Shown in pieces: positions 26,992-36,399 of a stretch of 64,000 nucleotides of DNA. The notes beneath the pieces were generated by a model, which made no database searches, had not been told where the DNA came from, and was given only the letters and a program-made list of their open reading frames with translations. The position numbers and the translations under genes were made by a program. The stretch is from UBA8524 sp964215915 (GTDB taxonomy: Bacteria > Bacteroidota > Bacteroidia > UBA8524): contig CAXPEB010000086.1 in the NCBI GenBank assembly GCA_964215915.1, positions 1-64,000 of the forward strand. Reading direction: 5' to 3'. How positions within the stretch are numbered: position 1 is the first letter of the stretch; every line of letters begins with the position of its first letter.

Positions 26992-27732
26992 ATGGCCAGC
27001 AAAATGAAGGTACGGTTAAGGCAAATTGCGGAGTTTCTGTTCCGCCTCGCGCTGCTGGGGGGGCAATTGGCCTTATTCCTCATCGTACTTTACCGGGTTA
27101 TTCCCGTACCAGTAACTCCTCTGATGTTGATGAGGGGAATTCCGTACGAAAAGGACTGGGTGTCCTTCGAGCATATCTCCCCGCATATGGTCAAGGCTGC
27201 GATTACCGCTGAAGATCCCAAATTTGCCAACCATTATGGATTCGATTTGGAGGCCATTCGGGAATCGGTGGAAAAGGCCGTTGACAAAGGAAAAAAACCG
27301 AAGGGACGAAGCACCATTTCGCAACAAACTGCCAAAAACCTGTTTTTTGGCACTGCCCGCAGCTGGGTGCGCAAAGGCCTGGAAGTTCCGGTGACTTTAT
27401 GCCTGGAAATGCTCTGGAACAAGCGACGGATCATCGAAGTTTACCTGAACATCATTGAAATGGGCGAGGATATTTACGGTATCGAAGCTGCGGCACAAAC
27501 CTATTTCCGCAAGCCAGCTACAAAACTAAGTCCGGCAGAATCGGCACTTATCGCCGTGTGTTTCCCCAATCCGCTAAAAAGAAGTCCGGTGAAACCCAGC
27601 AGCTACGTGCTCAAAATGCAACGCACCATTTTGCGCTGGATGGGTGGTTATGAGCCCGCTCCGGACTGGTGGTGGGAAGATCATAAGCCGGATAAATCAA
27701 AGCGGAAAAAGTCCGGAAAAAGCAAAAAATAA
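26992..27732 (+). CDS. mtgA: Monofunctional biosynthetic peptidoglycan transglycosylase
   Basis: MtgA polymerises lipid II into glycan strands at the inner membrane. The 246-residue product has one N-terminal membrane anchor (FLFRLALLGGQLALFLIVLY). A complete GT51 domain follows: the catalytic glutamate in AAITAEDPKFANHYGFD, GRSTISQQTAKNLFF, and the second glutamate in YLNIIEMGEDIYGIEAAAQ. There is no transpeptidase domain, as expected for MtgA, and the tail is lysine-rich. I prefer the ATG at 26992; 26938 would add a cysteine-rich extension overlapping the divergent gene. Confidence 0.95.
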   Translation: MASKMKVRLRQIAEFLFRLALLGGQLALFLIVLYRVIPVPVTPLMLMRGIPYEKDWVSFEHISPHMVKAAITAEDPKFANHYGFDLEAIRESVEKAVDKGKKPKGRSTISQQTAKNLFFGTARSWVRKGLEVPVTLCLEMLWNKRRIIEVYLNIIEMGEDIYGIEAAAQTYFRKPATKLSPAESALIAVCFPNPLKRSPVKPSSYVLKMQRTILRWMGGYEPAPDWWWEDHKPDKSKRKKSGKSKK

Positions 27733-27788
27733 CACCAGAATTACTTACTACGACTGAATACGTAGGATTTGCGATCTATACCTTTTCC

Positions 27789-27818
27789 TTGCAGGTTTAA
27801 CCGGGGCGGATATATTTG
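27789..27818 (+). promoter_or_regulatory. Consensus promoter of the repeat-protein/DUF3857 operon
   Basis: TTG (27789-27791), 19 bases, then TATATTTG (27811-27818): a full match to the Bacteroidota consensus. The ATG at 27834 follows after 15 bases, so the leader is under about 10 bases. It drives the three-gene operon 27834-35032. Confidence 0.75.
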
Positions 27819-27833
27819 TAGTACGACCGTACT

Positions 27834-30800
27834 ATGACACGCAAACTGAAACCGCTCTTTTTATTCGGGCTCCTCTGTGCAATGACGCAGGGTTCCATCG
27901 CTCAGATCGGCGATGAATACCCGGATTCCAAACAATCCCTCATCGCCGGAATCGTGGCTTTTTCCACTGAAGATTATGACGAAGCCATACGTGAATTTGA
28001 AAAAATCCAGGAAGGGGACTCCTTTTATGTGATCGGGCTGTATGAAACAGTTCTGGCACAAATCTCAGACAAACGCTATGACGACGCCCTGAAAAACTGC
28101 GAAAAGGGGTTACGTATCTCCAAAGAATACCGTCAGAACTTCCTGCTGCAAAAAGGAAATGCACTCGACCTGAAAGGCCTCTATGATTCGGCCATCACCG
28201 TGTATGACCAGGGAATACAGGAGTTCCCTAACATCTATAATTGGTATTACGAAAAAGGTACGGCTACTTTAAAGCAGAAAAAGTACAAGGAAGCACTTGC
28301 CCTTTTTGAAAAGAGTCTGCTGATCAATCCTAACCACCGCAGAAGTCACGTAATGATAGGCAGCATGGCGGCTTCATCCGGGCATACCACCCTGGCACTG
28401 ATGGCCTTGGAATATTCCATACTTACCCAACCGGACGCCTCCGGAACCATCAATACCATCAACCTGATGGAATCCATAGCCAATGGCAGCTTCGAAGCAG
28501 AAGACGAGCTGAAAGGTGTGCCTAAAGACCTTTTCGGAGACCTGGGTGACCTGGATGACATTGACAACATCATCCTTTCCAAGGTAGCCTTATCACCCAA
28601 ATACAAACCAAGTATCAAGCTTGATTTTGCCATTACCCGGCAGTTGCAGATGATGATCGAACGTTTTCCCCGTGGTTTGGAGTCGGAGAGCCGGATTGTA
28701 AACCGGTATGTCGATGCCTTTGAGCGGATCAAAAAGAACGACGATTATCCGGCCATGATGCTGTATTCGCTCAGCAACCTGAATGCGAAATCCATACAGA
28801 AACAAGTTAAAAAGAAGAAGAAAGACATCATCGACTTCCGCGACCGTTTCAATGATTACACCCTGGAGAATCACCAGCAGATTGATCTGGTAATCGACGG
28901 GCAGACCAAAACCATGAGTTGTTTTTACGACGAAGGCAAACTGGTTGCTGCCGGTAACCTTAACTCCTCCAGAGAACGTGAAGGCGACTGGTATTTCTTC
29001 CATGACAACGGATACCTGAAAGCACGCGGAGCTTATGCCTCAGGCAAAAAAACCGGCAGCTGGAATTACTATTTCAAAGATGGAGTGCTTAGCTCCACGG
29101 AAAACTACAGTAACGGCAAACTGAACGGCTATTACGTCGATTACCTGGAGAACGGAGAGAAAAAGGTAGAGGCCACTTACGATATGGGCAGTCTCACCGA
29201 CAAGCTGATCTTCTACTGGCCTAACGGTGCCCTCAAAGAATATGTTCCGATCAAAAACGGCGAACGTACCGGAACCTATACCAAGTTTCACCCGAATGGT
29301 AACAAAGCTTACGAATACGATTTTGTGAAAGGTGTAGCCACAGGAAGCTACAATTCCTGGTTTCCTTCCGGAGCTCCGGAAACCAGCGGAACCCTTAAAG
29401 ACGATGAGTTTGATGGGGAATACACAGACCGCTACGAGAACGGACAAATCTATCTTAAGGGGAACTACAGCCGTGGCAAAAAAACCGGTACGTGGAGCTA
29501 CTACCACAAGAACGGACAATTGTACAAAGAGGGCGCGTTCAAAGACGGCAAGGAAGACGGAGTATGGAAGTCCTTTTATGAGGATGGTAAAAATTCCACA
29601 GAGATGACCTTCGCCGGAGGCAAACAACTGACCGAAAAGGATTTTGACCGGGAAGGTAGACTCCTTCACGAATTTGCTTATACCAATGGGATCATCTCCA
29701 ACCTGAAAGTATATGACAAAGAGGGTAAGGTTCTGAAAACGTACAAGGAGGAAGGTGGCAGCTTGGAAGTACAGTATTTTGACGACGAACGCCGTATCAA
29801 AGCTGAAGGCCGACTGGAAAAAGGCAAGCGGGATGGTTTATGGAAATTCTATTTCCCTTCAGGCGTTCTGAAAAAGAAGCTGAACTACGAAAACGGCGAC
29901 CTGGAAGGGGAAGCCAAAGAGTACTATAAGGACGGATCCCTGGAATCGCAGATCATGTACCGCGAAGGTTCAAGAGAAGGATTCGGGCGTTATTACTACG
30001 CACACGGTGAGATACAGGCCAGCGGCTATTACAAGGATGGAGAACGTTACGGACCCTGGAAATTCTTTGACGAAGATGGTAAAGTGAACAGTACGGAGTT
30101 CTACTACAATGCAGAAATCCACGGTATCGACCGCGCTTACTACCCCAATGGCAATACCAAAACGGAAACCTTTTACAAATGCTACTGGTTTGAAAACCTG
30201 AATCAGTTTGACTCCAACGGAGTTTGTTTCTATAAGGGTGAGCTGGTTTCCGGCGACGGCATGTACAAACTGAAAACCCCTTCAGGAAAAGTGCATTTTG
30301 AAGGTCCGTACAAAGACCATCAACTGCACGGAGATGCCAAAGGGTATTACCTGAATGGAAAAGTATCCTTCGAAGCACACTACGAATATGGAAAGCGCAA
30401 CGGAGCCGCAAAATGGATCTTCCCGGATGGGAAAACAGAAACCGTGGGGTATTACAAAAACGGTGAAAAAGACAGCATCTGGACTTACTATCACCCCAAT
30501 GGTAAGGTGGAACGTACGGTTAAGTATGAGGATGGCGACAACGAAGGCTCGTACAAAATCTATAATGACGAAGGAAAACTGATCTCAGACCTTAATTACA
30601 AGGACGATGAACTTGACGGGGAATGTATCTATTACAATGACCTGGGAGAAACCACCCACAAGTTGATCTATGATCAGGGAATGATCGTTAAATACGCTTA
30701 CCTCGGACCGGATAAAAAATGGGTAGAGCCTAAGGAGGTCAAAACTTCCGGAGAAAGCCAATTCACCTGCTATTTCCCAGGCGGACAAAAATCTGCGGAA

Positions 30801-31118
30801 TTCACGGTGAAAGACGGTTACCTGGTTGCCAAAACGATCTATTTCTCCAACGGAAAGATTTCGCGAAAAGCAACCTATAAGGGCGGCGAACTTACCGGAG
30901 CCTATACACTGAACTACGGAAACGGAAAAACCACCGAAGACGAAACCTACAAATACGGCAAGCTGCACGGTACCTGTAAATACTACCACCGCAACGGTAA
31001 ACTGGCGCGGGTGGCAAGCTACCATTATGGCGAGAAACACGGTGAAGAGATTTTTTACGATACCAATGGGAAAATCGTTCTTAAAACACGCTACTATTAC
31101 GGAGAGACCATCGAATGA
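27834..31118 (+). CDS. Exported TPR + YwqK/MORN-like repeat protein
   Basis: This 1,094-residue protein has a signal peptide (LFLFGLLCAMTQGSIAQ) and a helical N-terminal third with TPR-like units (YNWYYEKGTATLKQKKYKEA; ALFEKSLLINPNHRR). From about residue 370 to the end it has more than two dozen copies of a 22-24-residue beta-hairpin repeat of the form G-x-W-x-x-Y-x-x-N-G-x-L-x-x-x-x-x-Y-x-x-G-x-x-x-G. This is the repeat found in YwqK-family proteins, named after a supposed antitoxin, and resembles MORN repeats. No catalytic domain or sorting signal is visible, so it probably stays in the periplasm or on the outer membrane as a scaffold. It overlaps the next gene by four bases. Confidence 0.85.
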   Translation: MTRKLKPLFLFGLLCAMTQGSIAQIGDEYPDSKQSLIAGIVAFSTEDYDEAIREFEKIQEGDSFYVIGLYETVLAQISDKRYDDALKNCEKGLRISKEYRQNFLLQKGNALDLKGLYDSAITVYDQGIQEFPNIYNWYYEKGTATLKQKKYKEALALFEKSLLINPNHRRSHVMIGSMAASSGHTTLALMALEYSILTQPDASGTINTINLMESIANGSFEAEDELKGVPKDLFGDLGDLDDIDNIILSKVALSPKYKPSIKLDFAITRQLQMMIERFPRGLESESRIVNRYVDAFERIKKNDDYPAMMLYSLSNLNAKSIQKQVKKKKKDIIDFRDRFNDYTLENHQQIDLVIDGQTKTMSCFYDEGKLVAAGNLNSSREREGDWYFFHDNGYLKARGAYASGKKTGSWNYYFKDGVLSSTENYSNGKLNGYYVDYLENGEKKVEATYDMGSLTDKLIFYWPNGALKEYVPIKNGERTGTYTKFHPNGNKAYEYDFVKGVATGSYNSWFPSGAPETSGTLKDDEFDGEYTDRYENGQIYLKGNYSRGKKTGTWSYYHKNGQLYKEGAFKDGKEDGVWKSFYEDGKNSTEMTFAGGKQLTEKDFDREGRLLHEFAYTNGIISNLKVYDKEGKVLKTYKEEGGSLEVQYFDDERRIKAEGRLEKGKRDGLWKFYFPSGVLKKKLNYENGDLEGEAKEYYKDGSLESQIMYREGSREGFGRYYYAHGEIQASGYYKDGERYGPWKFFDEDGKVNSTEFYYNAEIHGIDRAYYPNGNTKTETFYKCYWFENLNQFDSNGVCFYKGELVSGDGMYKLKTPSGKVHFEGPYKDHQLHGDAKGYYLNGKVSFEAHYEYGKRNGAAKWIFPDGKTETVGYYKNGEKDSIWTYYHPNGKVERTVKYEDGDNEGSYKIYNDEGKLISDLNYKDDELDGECIYYNDLGETTHKLIYDQGMIVKYAYLGPDKKWVEPKEVKTSGESQFTCYFPGGQKSAEFTVKDGYLVAKTIYFSNGKISRKATYKGGELTGAYTLNYGNGKTTEDETYKYGKLHGTCKYYHRNGKLARVASYHYGEKHGEEIFYDTNGKIVLKTRYYYGETIE

Positions 31119-33055
31119 AAAGAATGACTTTTGCTATTGCCGGACTATTTTTCTTTAGCCTGGCAATAGCTCAACCGCAATACGATTTCGCCGAGCTTCA
31201 GAAGGAACATCAGGGCGAGAATGCGGTGATTATTAAAAACAATACCACTTACGAAATCGGCCTGAAAAAGGGCAAACCTGCAATTACCAGTACACGCGTT
31301 TTTTCCTATACCATCCTCCAGGACCGTACCCGAATGGGTGGCACCTATGAGGTGAACTACGTGCCCGGTTTTTATGAGATCAAGGATATCAAAGCGGCAT
31401 CCTACTCTCCTGAAGAAGACGGTAAGTACGACCGGCATAAGGTGAAAGATTTCGAGGATTACTCGGACCTGAGCGGCTATATCTTTTATGACGACAGCCG
31501 GCACCGCCGCTTCTATTTCCCGAAAATGGGCAAGGGCTCCTATGCTGAGGTGGAGTATACGTATGAATACCTGAAGCCACAGTTTCTCGGGGCACATTTC
31601 TTCCAACCCAGTTCCCTGGCGGTGAAAGAAAGTGTGTTGACCATTGTGGTGGACAAGGATATTGAAGTGGAGTTCAGTTCCTTCGGAGACAGCAGCGGAA
31701 TTACCTATACCCGCACGGAAAGCCGGAAAGAAGTAATCCATACCTGGACAAAAAACAACGCGCCTGCGCAGAAGTATTTCAGCGATGCACCCCCTGCCCG
31801 GTACTGGGACCCGCATATCTATGTTAGGGTGAAGTCATACACCCACAAAGGGAAAACCCGCTCTATGCTGGGAAATGTGAATGACCTTTATGCCTTCAAC
31901 TACGACTTTATCAAGGATGTGAATACCGACCCGGTTTCTCCGGATATCCAGGAAGTGGTAGACAGCCTTAAAAAAGTCAACGACAATCCGGATTCGCTGA
32001 TCCGGAACATCTTCTACTGGGTACAGGACAATATCAAATACATCGCTATCGAAGACGGGTTGGGCGGCTATGTACCGCGTCAGGCTAACGATATCTTCGA
32101 TAATAAATACGGTGATTGTAAGGACAAATCCAGTATCATCACTTCCATGCTCCGGGCGGCAGAAATCCCGTCTTACCTGTGCTGGATCGGTTCCAGGGAC
32201 CTTCCCTACCGCTATGGTGAATTGCCGACACCGAATGTCGACAACCACATGATCGCGGCGGTATACCGACAAGGCAAATGGATTTTCCTGGACGGAACAG
32301 CCTCTCAGTTACAGTATGGCTACCCTACCAACTTCATACAGGGTAAAGAAGCACTTATTGCTATAAACAAGGATTCCTTCGCTGTGGTGCGGGTACCTAT
32401 AATACCGGCAGAAGAAAACCGCTATACGGATACCTTGTATATGCGGATCGAAGAGGACGTACTGAAATGCAGCGGAAACATGGAAGCTCGCGGCATGCAG
32501 AAGATTGAGTCTACCGAACTTATGGTGCGGCTGAAAGAAGAAGAGCGGGAGAAACTGCTGGAAAACATGCAGCGTAAAGGCAACAACAAGTGCAAGGTCG
32601 ACTCGATGGAAGTGTTTAACCTGCTCGACCGTGAAAAGCCGCTGCTGGTGGATTATTCGATCACGATCCCGGATTATGTTACTCGTATCGAGAATAACCT
32701 GTATGTGAACTTCTGGCTCTCAAAAACGTATGCTTCGGCACGTATCGACACGGCAGGAAGGGGCAGGATTCCCAAGGAAGTTGACTACGCTTACCAGGAT
32801 CGTCATCATTACGAACTTATCGTCCCGGAAGGTTACCGGCTCAAAGAAAATAAACTCCCCGACGCGGTGAATTTCCACAAGGGAGCAATCAGCCTGAAAT
32901 ACGGATATACCATGGTGGATAACCGGATTGTGCTGGATTATACCTTTACCGTGGATACGCTCATCATTGAAGCGGATCAATTTGCCGATTGGAACGAGGT
33001 CATCGACCTCCTCCTGAAGGCGTATTCAGAAGTAATCGTTTTAGAAAAAGAATAA
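31115..33055 (+). CDS. Exported DUF3857 protein with complete transglutaminase-like triad
   Basis: The 646-residue protein has a signal peptide (MKRMTFAIAGLFFFSLAIAQ) and a DUF3857 domain (about residues 45-230). A transglutaminase-like domain follows with C335 (KYGDCKDKSS), H378 (VDNHMIAAVY) and D393 (WIFLDGTAS), the complete cysteine-protease-like triad. The C-terminal 200 residues are beta-rich (DUF2569/DUF3858-like). It may act as a periplasmic peptidase, amidase or cross-linking enzyme; the target is unknown. It shares ATGA with the repeat-protein gene and is nine bases from its paralog. Confidence 0.85.
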   Translation: MKRMTFAIAGLFFFSLAIAQPQYDFAELQKEHQGENAVIIKNNTTYEIGLKKGKPAITSTRVFSYTILQDRTRMGGTYEVNYVPGFYEIKDIKAASYSPEEDGKYDRHKVKDFEDYSDLSGYIFYDDSRHRRFYFPKMGKGSYAEVEYTYEYLKPQFLGAHFFQPSSLAVKESVLTIVVDKDIEVEFSSFGDSSGITYTRTESRKEVIHTWTKNNAPAQKYFSDAPPARYWDPHIYVRVKSYTHKGKTRSMLGNVNDLYAFNYDFIKDVNTDPVSPDIQEVVDSLKKVNDNPDSLIRNIFYWVQDNIKYIAIEDGLGGYVPRQANDIFDNKYGDCKDKSSIITSMLRAAEIPSYLCWIGSRDLPYRYGELPTPNVDNHMIAAVYRQGKWIFLDGTASQLQYGYPTNFIQGKEALIAINKDSFAVVRVPIIPAEENRYTDTLYMRIEEDVLKCSGNMEARGMQKIESTELMVRLKEEEREKLLENMQRKGNNKCKVDSMEVFNLLDREKPLLVDYSITIPDYVTRIENNLYVNFWLSKTYASARIDTAGRGRIPKEVDYAYQDRHHYELIVPEGYRLKENKLPDAVNFHKGAISLKYGYTMVDNRIVLDYTFTVDTLIIEADQFADWNEVIDLLLKAYSEVIVLEKE

Positions 33056-33064
33056 TTAAGCCCT

Positions 33065-35032
33065 ATGAATAAACTGTTCGTGGTATTAACCATGCTGGGT
33101 TTCGGCGGTAGCCTCTGCCTGGCCCAGGAACTTGATTTTGAGGCACTCGACTACCGTCCGGTAGCCAAAGCCCCCGATTTTACACCTGACTCCTCCGATC
33201 TAAAGGAACCCCTGGTATATGTCTTCGATAAGAACTATACCGAATATGCCATCGATAAACGGACCGATAACCTCTTCCGCTATCACCTCCGTCATCATAT
33301 GAAATACCTCAATGACGACAAGGCAGTGGAGGACAACAACAAACTTTACCTCCCCCTGTACTACGAAAAGACCCTGGAGAATCTGGTGGTTCGGGTGTAT
33401 AAAGACGGAAAGCTGGTGTCTGAAGCTGGTCAAAGCGACCTGAAAACCGTAGAACTTGAAAACACCGAAGTGAAGCTGCTTGCGCTCAAAGGTGTTTCCA
33501 AAGGTTGTATGATTGAAACCCTGATCCTGGAAAAACAAGGCTGGAGGGAATACGATTATGAATTCCTGCAGGACGACGAAACCAAACATAAGGTGGAGTT
33601 CCGGGTGTATGCCCCGAAGCGGTTCAAGTTTCGTATGAAGTCTTACAACGGGCTGAAAGAAGCCCTGGAAGAGTCGGATATGGACCGCCGGATGTACCGT
33701 ATTGACCTGGACAAGGTGGAAGGGCTCCGCGACGAGAAATACGCATTCCGCAAAGCCAATCGTATGCGTGTGGAGTACTTCCTGGACGAGGTGATCGATT
33801 ACGGAAAGGTTGCTACCCTCTACCCTGAAAAGGGGCGTAAGTTCTTTGAAGGGATGATGAGCGATTACAAAAAGAATCGCAAGTTTGCCAAAAAGATCAT
33901 GAAGAGCGCCGGAATCCGTAAGGATGACGGAGAAGAAGCCAAAATTGCCAAGCTCGAAAACTACATCAAAAAGACCTATGTGATCCTGAATGGATTCCCT
34001 TCACGCGACAACCTGAAAGACATCAATGAATACAATATCGGTTCTCAACTGGATGTCTTTAAGCTGTACGTTTATACGCTTCAGTATATGGAACTGGAGT
34101 ATGAGGTCATTCTGACTTCCGACAAAACAGAGCGTCGCTTTGACCCGGAATTCGATTCCTGGACATACCTGAATGAACCCCTGCTCTATTTCCCAGGTCT
34201 GAAAAAATACATGGATCCCAGCGCGGTCTATGCCCGACTGGGAAGGATCAATGACAATTACCTCGGACAGGACGGTCTGTTTATTCAGCCCCTGATGCTC
34301 GACGACAAGATCTCCGGCTTTACCCGGATCAAATCCATCCCGAAAAACGACCTGGACAAAACCGAAGACATCCAGAGGTTGCAGGTAAAACTCACTCCCG
34401 ATCTTCAGAAATGTGAAATCGAATACAAGCGGGAGATGGAAGGATATGCTGACGTACTGTTACGCTATTCGTATTACAGCTCTGACGATGAAGACAAAAA
34501 AGAGATCGTGGAAGGCTTTATCAAGGGCGATGCGGAAGACGCGGACGTGGAAATCAACAATGTGGGCAATACCGATATGTTCAGTACGGATGAGGTAAAT
34601 GCCCCATTTATGATTGATGCCAATGTCAAAACGAGCTATTACATCCAGAATGCCGGCGATAAGATCCTGCTGAAGGTAGGGGAACTGATAGGGCCACAAA
34701 CGGAAATGTATAGCGAAGAGCCCCGTCAACAACCCATTGAGATCGGGTTTGCCCACAAGTATGTGCGGCATATTGTGATTGAGATCCCGGAGGGGTACCA
34801 GGCCAAAGGACTGGAAAAGCTGAACATCAATATTGTATACAACAACGAGAAAGGCGAGCCTTGCATGGCTTTTACCTGCAAATACAAAATAGAAGGTAAC
34901 AAGCTCATCATCGATTGTGAGGAGTATTATGCTGACCTCGCTTACCCCATTACTCAGTATGACGATTACGCCAAGGTGGTAAATGCCGCGGCTGACTTCA
35001 ACAAGATCACTATTCTGATCGAAAAGAAATAA
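33065..35032 (+). CDS. Exported DUF3857 paralog without transglutaminase cysteine
   Basis: At 655 residues and with the same architecture as the preceding gene, this product has a signal peptide (MNKLFVVLTMLGFGGSLCLAQ), a DUF3857 domain and the region corresponding to transglutaminase. In that region YNIGSQLDVFKLYVYTLQYM (residues 323-342) replaces the G-x-C-x-D motif, so the cysteine is missing. The histidine is not recognisable, while an aspartate (KKYMDPSA, D384) remains. It is therefore probably a binding or regulatory partner of the active paralog. The two genes are nine bases apart and end at the same terminator. Confidence 0.82.
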   Translation: MNKLFVVLTMLGFGGSLCLAQELDFEALDYRPVAKAPDFTPDSSDLKEPLVYVFDKNYTEYAIDKRTDNLFRYHLRHHMKYLNDDKAVEDNNKLYLPLYYEKTLENLVVRVYKDGKLVSEAGQSDLKTVELENTEVKLLALKGVSKGCMIETLILEKQGWREYDYEFLQDDETKHKVEFRVYAPKRFKFRMKSYNGLKEALEESDMDRRMYRIDLDKVEGLRDEKYAFRKANRMRVEYFLDEVIDYGKVATLYPEKGRKFFEGMMSDYKKNRKFAKKIMKSAGIRKDDGEEAKIAKLENYIKKTYVILNGFPSRDNLKDINEYNIGSQLDVFKLYVYTLQYMELEYEVILTSDKTERRFDPEFDSWTYLNEPLLYFPGLKKYMDPSAVYARLGRINDNYLGQDGLFIQPLMLDDKISGFTRIKSIPKNDLDKTEDIQRLQVKLTPDLQKCEIEYKREMEGYADVLLRYSYYSSDDEDKKEIVEGFIKGDAEDADVEINNVGNTDMFSTDEVNAPFMIDANVKTSYYIQNAGDKILLKVGELIGPQTEMYSEEPRQQPIEIGFAHKYVRHIVIEIPEGYQAKGLEKLNINIVYNNEKGEPCMAFTCKYKIEGNKLIIDCEEYYADLAYPITQYDDYAKVVNAAADFNKITILIEKK

Positions 35033-35055
35033 ACGATACGTTTTGCTCTCTATCG

Positions 35056-35086
35056 AAAGGCCGGTTACAATGTAATCGGCCTTTTT
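35056..35086. terminator. Intrinsic terminator between convergent operons
   Basis: A 13-bp stem (35056-35068 with 35072-35084, one G-U pair) closes a three-base loop AAT and is followed by five T on the plus strand (35082-35086). It ends the DUF3857 operon and, with a shorter U-tract, may also act on the convergent gene at 35089. Confidence 0.85.
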
Positions 35087-35088
35087 AT

Positions 35089-35643
35089 TTATTGAACCGG
35101 AAATACTGCTGCCAGCGAATCGTTGATCATCCCGTGTATCTCAAGAGCGGCACTATCCATTACAAAATGTGTGTACGCCACATCGCTGACCATATAACCG
35201 GAAGCATGCAGAAGGCCGGCATGGGTGCCATTTTGATACAACCTCACGGAAAGGTAAGGCCCGTATAGCCTTTCCACATGATGAAACCGAGGAAACACAA
35301 GGATCATCCCCCGCGTGTTCCCCACACCATAGTGCACTACCTTTTCGCTAATGATGCCCGGGTTACGGTTGGCACTGGGAGGAGGAACAATGGGTAGCAC
35401 CACTCTTCCGGTATCTACCAGGAGGATATATTCCGTTCCTTCAATTGTATCGGCATGAGCATAATCGGAAAAGGCATGGCGTATGGAATCGGTCTTCCAC
35501 CAGGTCACTACTTTGTGGTACAATACGGTATCCTGGCGAAACCGGTAACCGGCCCGGATTTTATGGTCGGGGTCTACATGCCTGCCGCATGACAGCATGC
35601 CAAGGAGCAGGGTGAACAGGATCGGCTTCTTTATGTATGACAT
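35089..35643 (-). CDS. Hypothetical lipoprotein of the satD operon
   Basis: The 184-residue product has a lipoprotein signal (LFTLLLGMLSCGRHVD, lipidated cysteine near residue 19). The remainder is a mixed alpha/beta sequence without a family I recognise; tryptophans and histidines are fairly frequent (KVVTWWKTDSIRHAF). It starts 27 bases after the DUF3307 gene and is the last gene before the terminator, so it is probably co-transcribed with satD. Export to the periplasmic face is likely, function unknown. Confidence 0.75.
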   Translation of the reverse strand: MSYIKKPILFTLLLGMLSCGRHVDPDHKIRAGYRFRQDTVLYHKVVTWWKTDSIRHAFSDYAHADTIEGTEYILLVDTGRVVLPIVPPPSANRNPGIISEKVVHYGVGNTRGMILVFPRFHHVERLYGPYLSVRLYQNGTHAGLLHASGYMVSDVAYTHFVMDSAALEIHGMINDSLAAVFPVQ

Positions 35644-35670
35644 TTTCCCACCTTATGGTCCGGATAAACT

Positions 35671-36399
35671 TCATTCGATCATGATCCCGCTGACATAATT
35701 GAAAGCCAATCCGATACAAATAGCAAGGCCGAAGCTTACCAGGGTTCCCAAAAGAATGTACTCGGTGCGCTTCCGGTCTTTGGCTTCTTTCAGGTCTCCG
35801 AAACGAAATACGGATTTGGCAGCCAGCAAAAAGCCCAGCGCCTGCCACTGATCATAAACCACAAAAAGAAATACGAACAGCCTCTCCAGTATCCCAATCC
35901 ATTTTCCGGCATTGTTCAGGGAATGTCCTTCTTCCTCGTTGACTTCGCCTGACCAGGTTTTCATTAACTGATGGATCAGAATATTGGCAAAGGAGGTTAC
36001 CAGGATCAAAGCAATGGACACCAGTATAATCCGATCCCATTCCGGGTATATGTCCTTCAGAAAGGCTGGATCTTCCCAGGTCTTGAAGACCAGGAACAGT
36101 ACGAGCAGATGTGCCAGCTGATCGGCAATGAAGAGGACGGGTTCCAGGATTCCGGTCCGGGAGCGGAACGTTATTTTGACAGCATCGATAGCCAGATGTG
36201 AAACAGCGATCACCAGGATGGGCACCAGGTACCCGAGGTCCATCACGAGCAACAATGACAGGATCAAATGCACACCGGCATGGATATACAGCCACTTTGA
36301 TTTAATCCCCAGTTCTTTTTTTTGCTGTACCCAACGGGAGGGCTGGAAGACAAAGTCTCCGAGAAAATGTGCGAGAACCAGTTTAAGGAACACGATCAT
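35671..36399 (-). CDS. DUF3307 polytopic membrane protein
   Basis: The 242-residue protein has about six membrane segments. Its N-terminal LKLVLAHFLGDFVFQPSRWV is the DUF3307 signature. Four polar pairs lie in or next to hydrophobic segments: H11-x3-D15, H40-x3-H44, H68-x3-D72 and D93-x3-H97, a pattern that suggests intramembrane metal binding and possibly catalysis. The C-terminal half (ERLFVFLFVVYDQWQALGFL; YILLGTLVSFGLAICIGLAF) adds two to three helices. Its ATG overlaps the satD stop by four bases. No enzymatic function is established for the family as far as I know. Confidence 0.82.
   Translation of the reverse strand: MIVFLKLVLAHFLGDFVFQPSRWVQQKKELGIKSKWLYIHAGVHLILSLLLVMDLGYLVPILVIAVSHLAIDAVKITFRSRTGILEPVLFIADQLAHLLVLFLVFKTWEDPAFLKDIYPEWDRIILVSIALILVTSFANILIHQLMKTWSGEVNEEEGHSLNNAGKWIGILERLFVFLFVVYDQWQALGFLLAAKSVFRFGDLKEAKDRKRTEYILLGTLVSFGLAICIGLAFNYVSGIMIE

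Noticed and set aside
27834..31118. Toxin-antitoxin antitoxin, as the YwqK repeat name suggests
   Set aside because: The protein is exported, very large and not next to a toxin-like gene. The name of the repeat family does not show function here.
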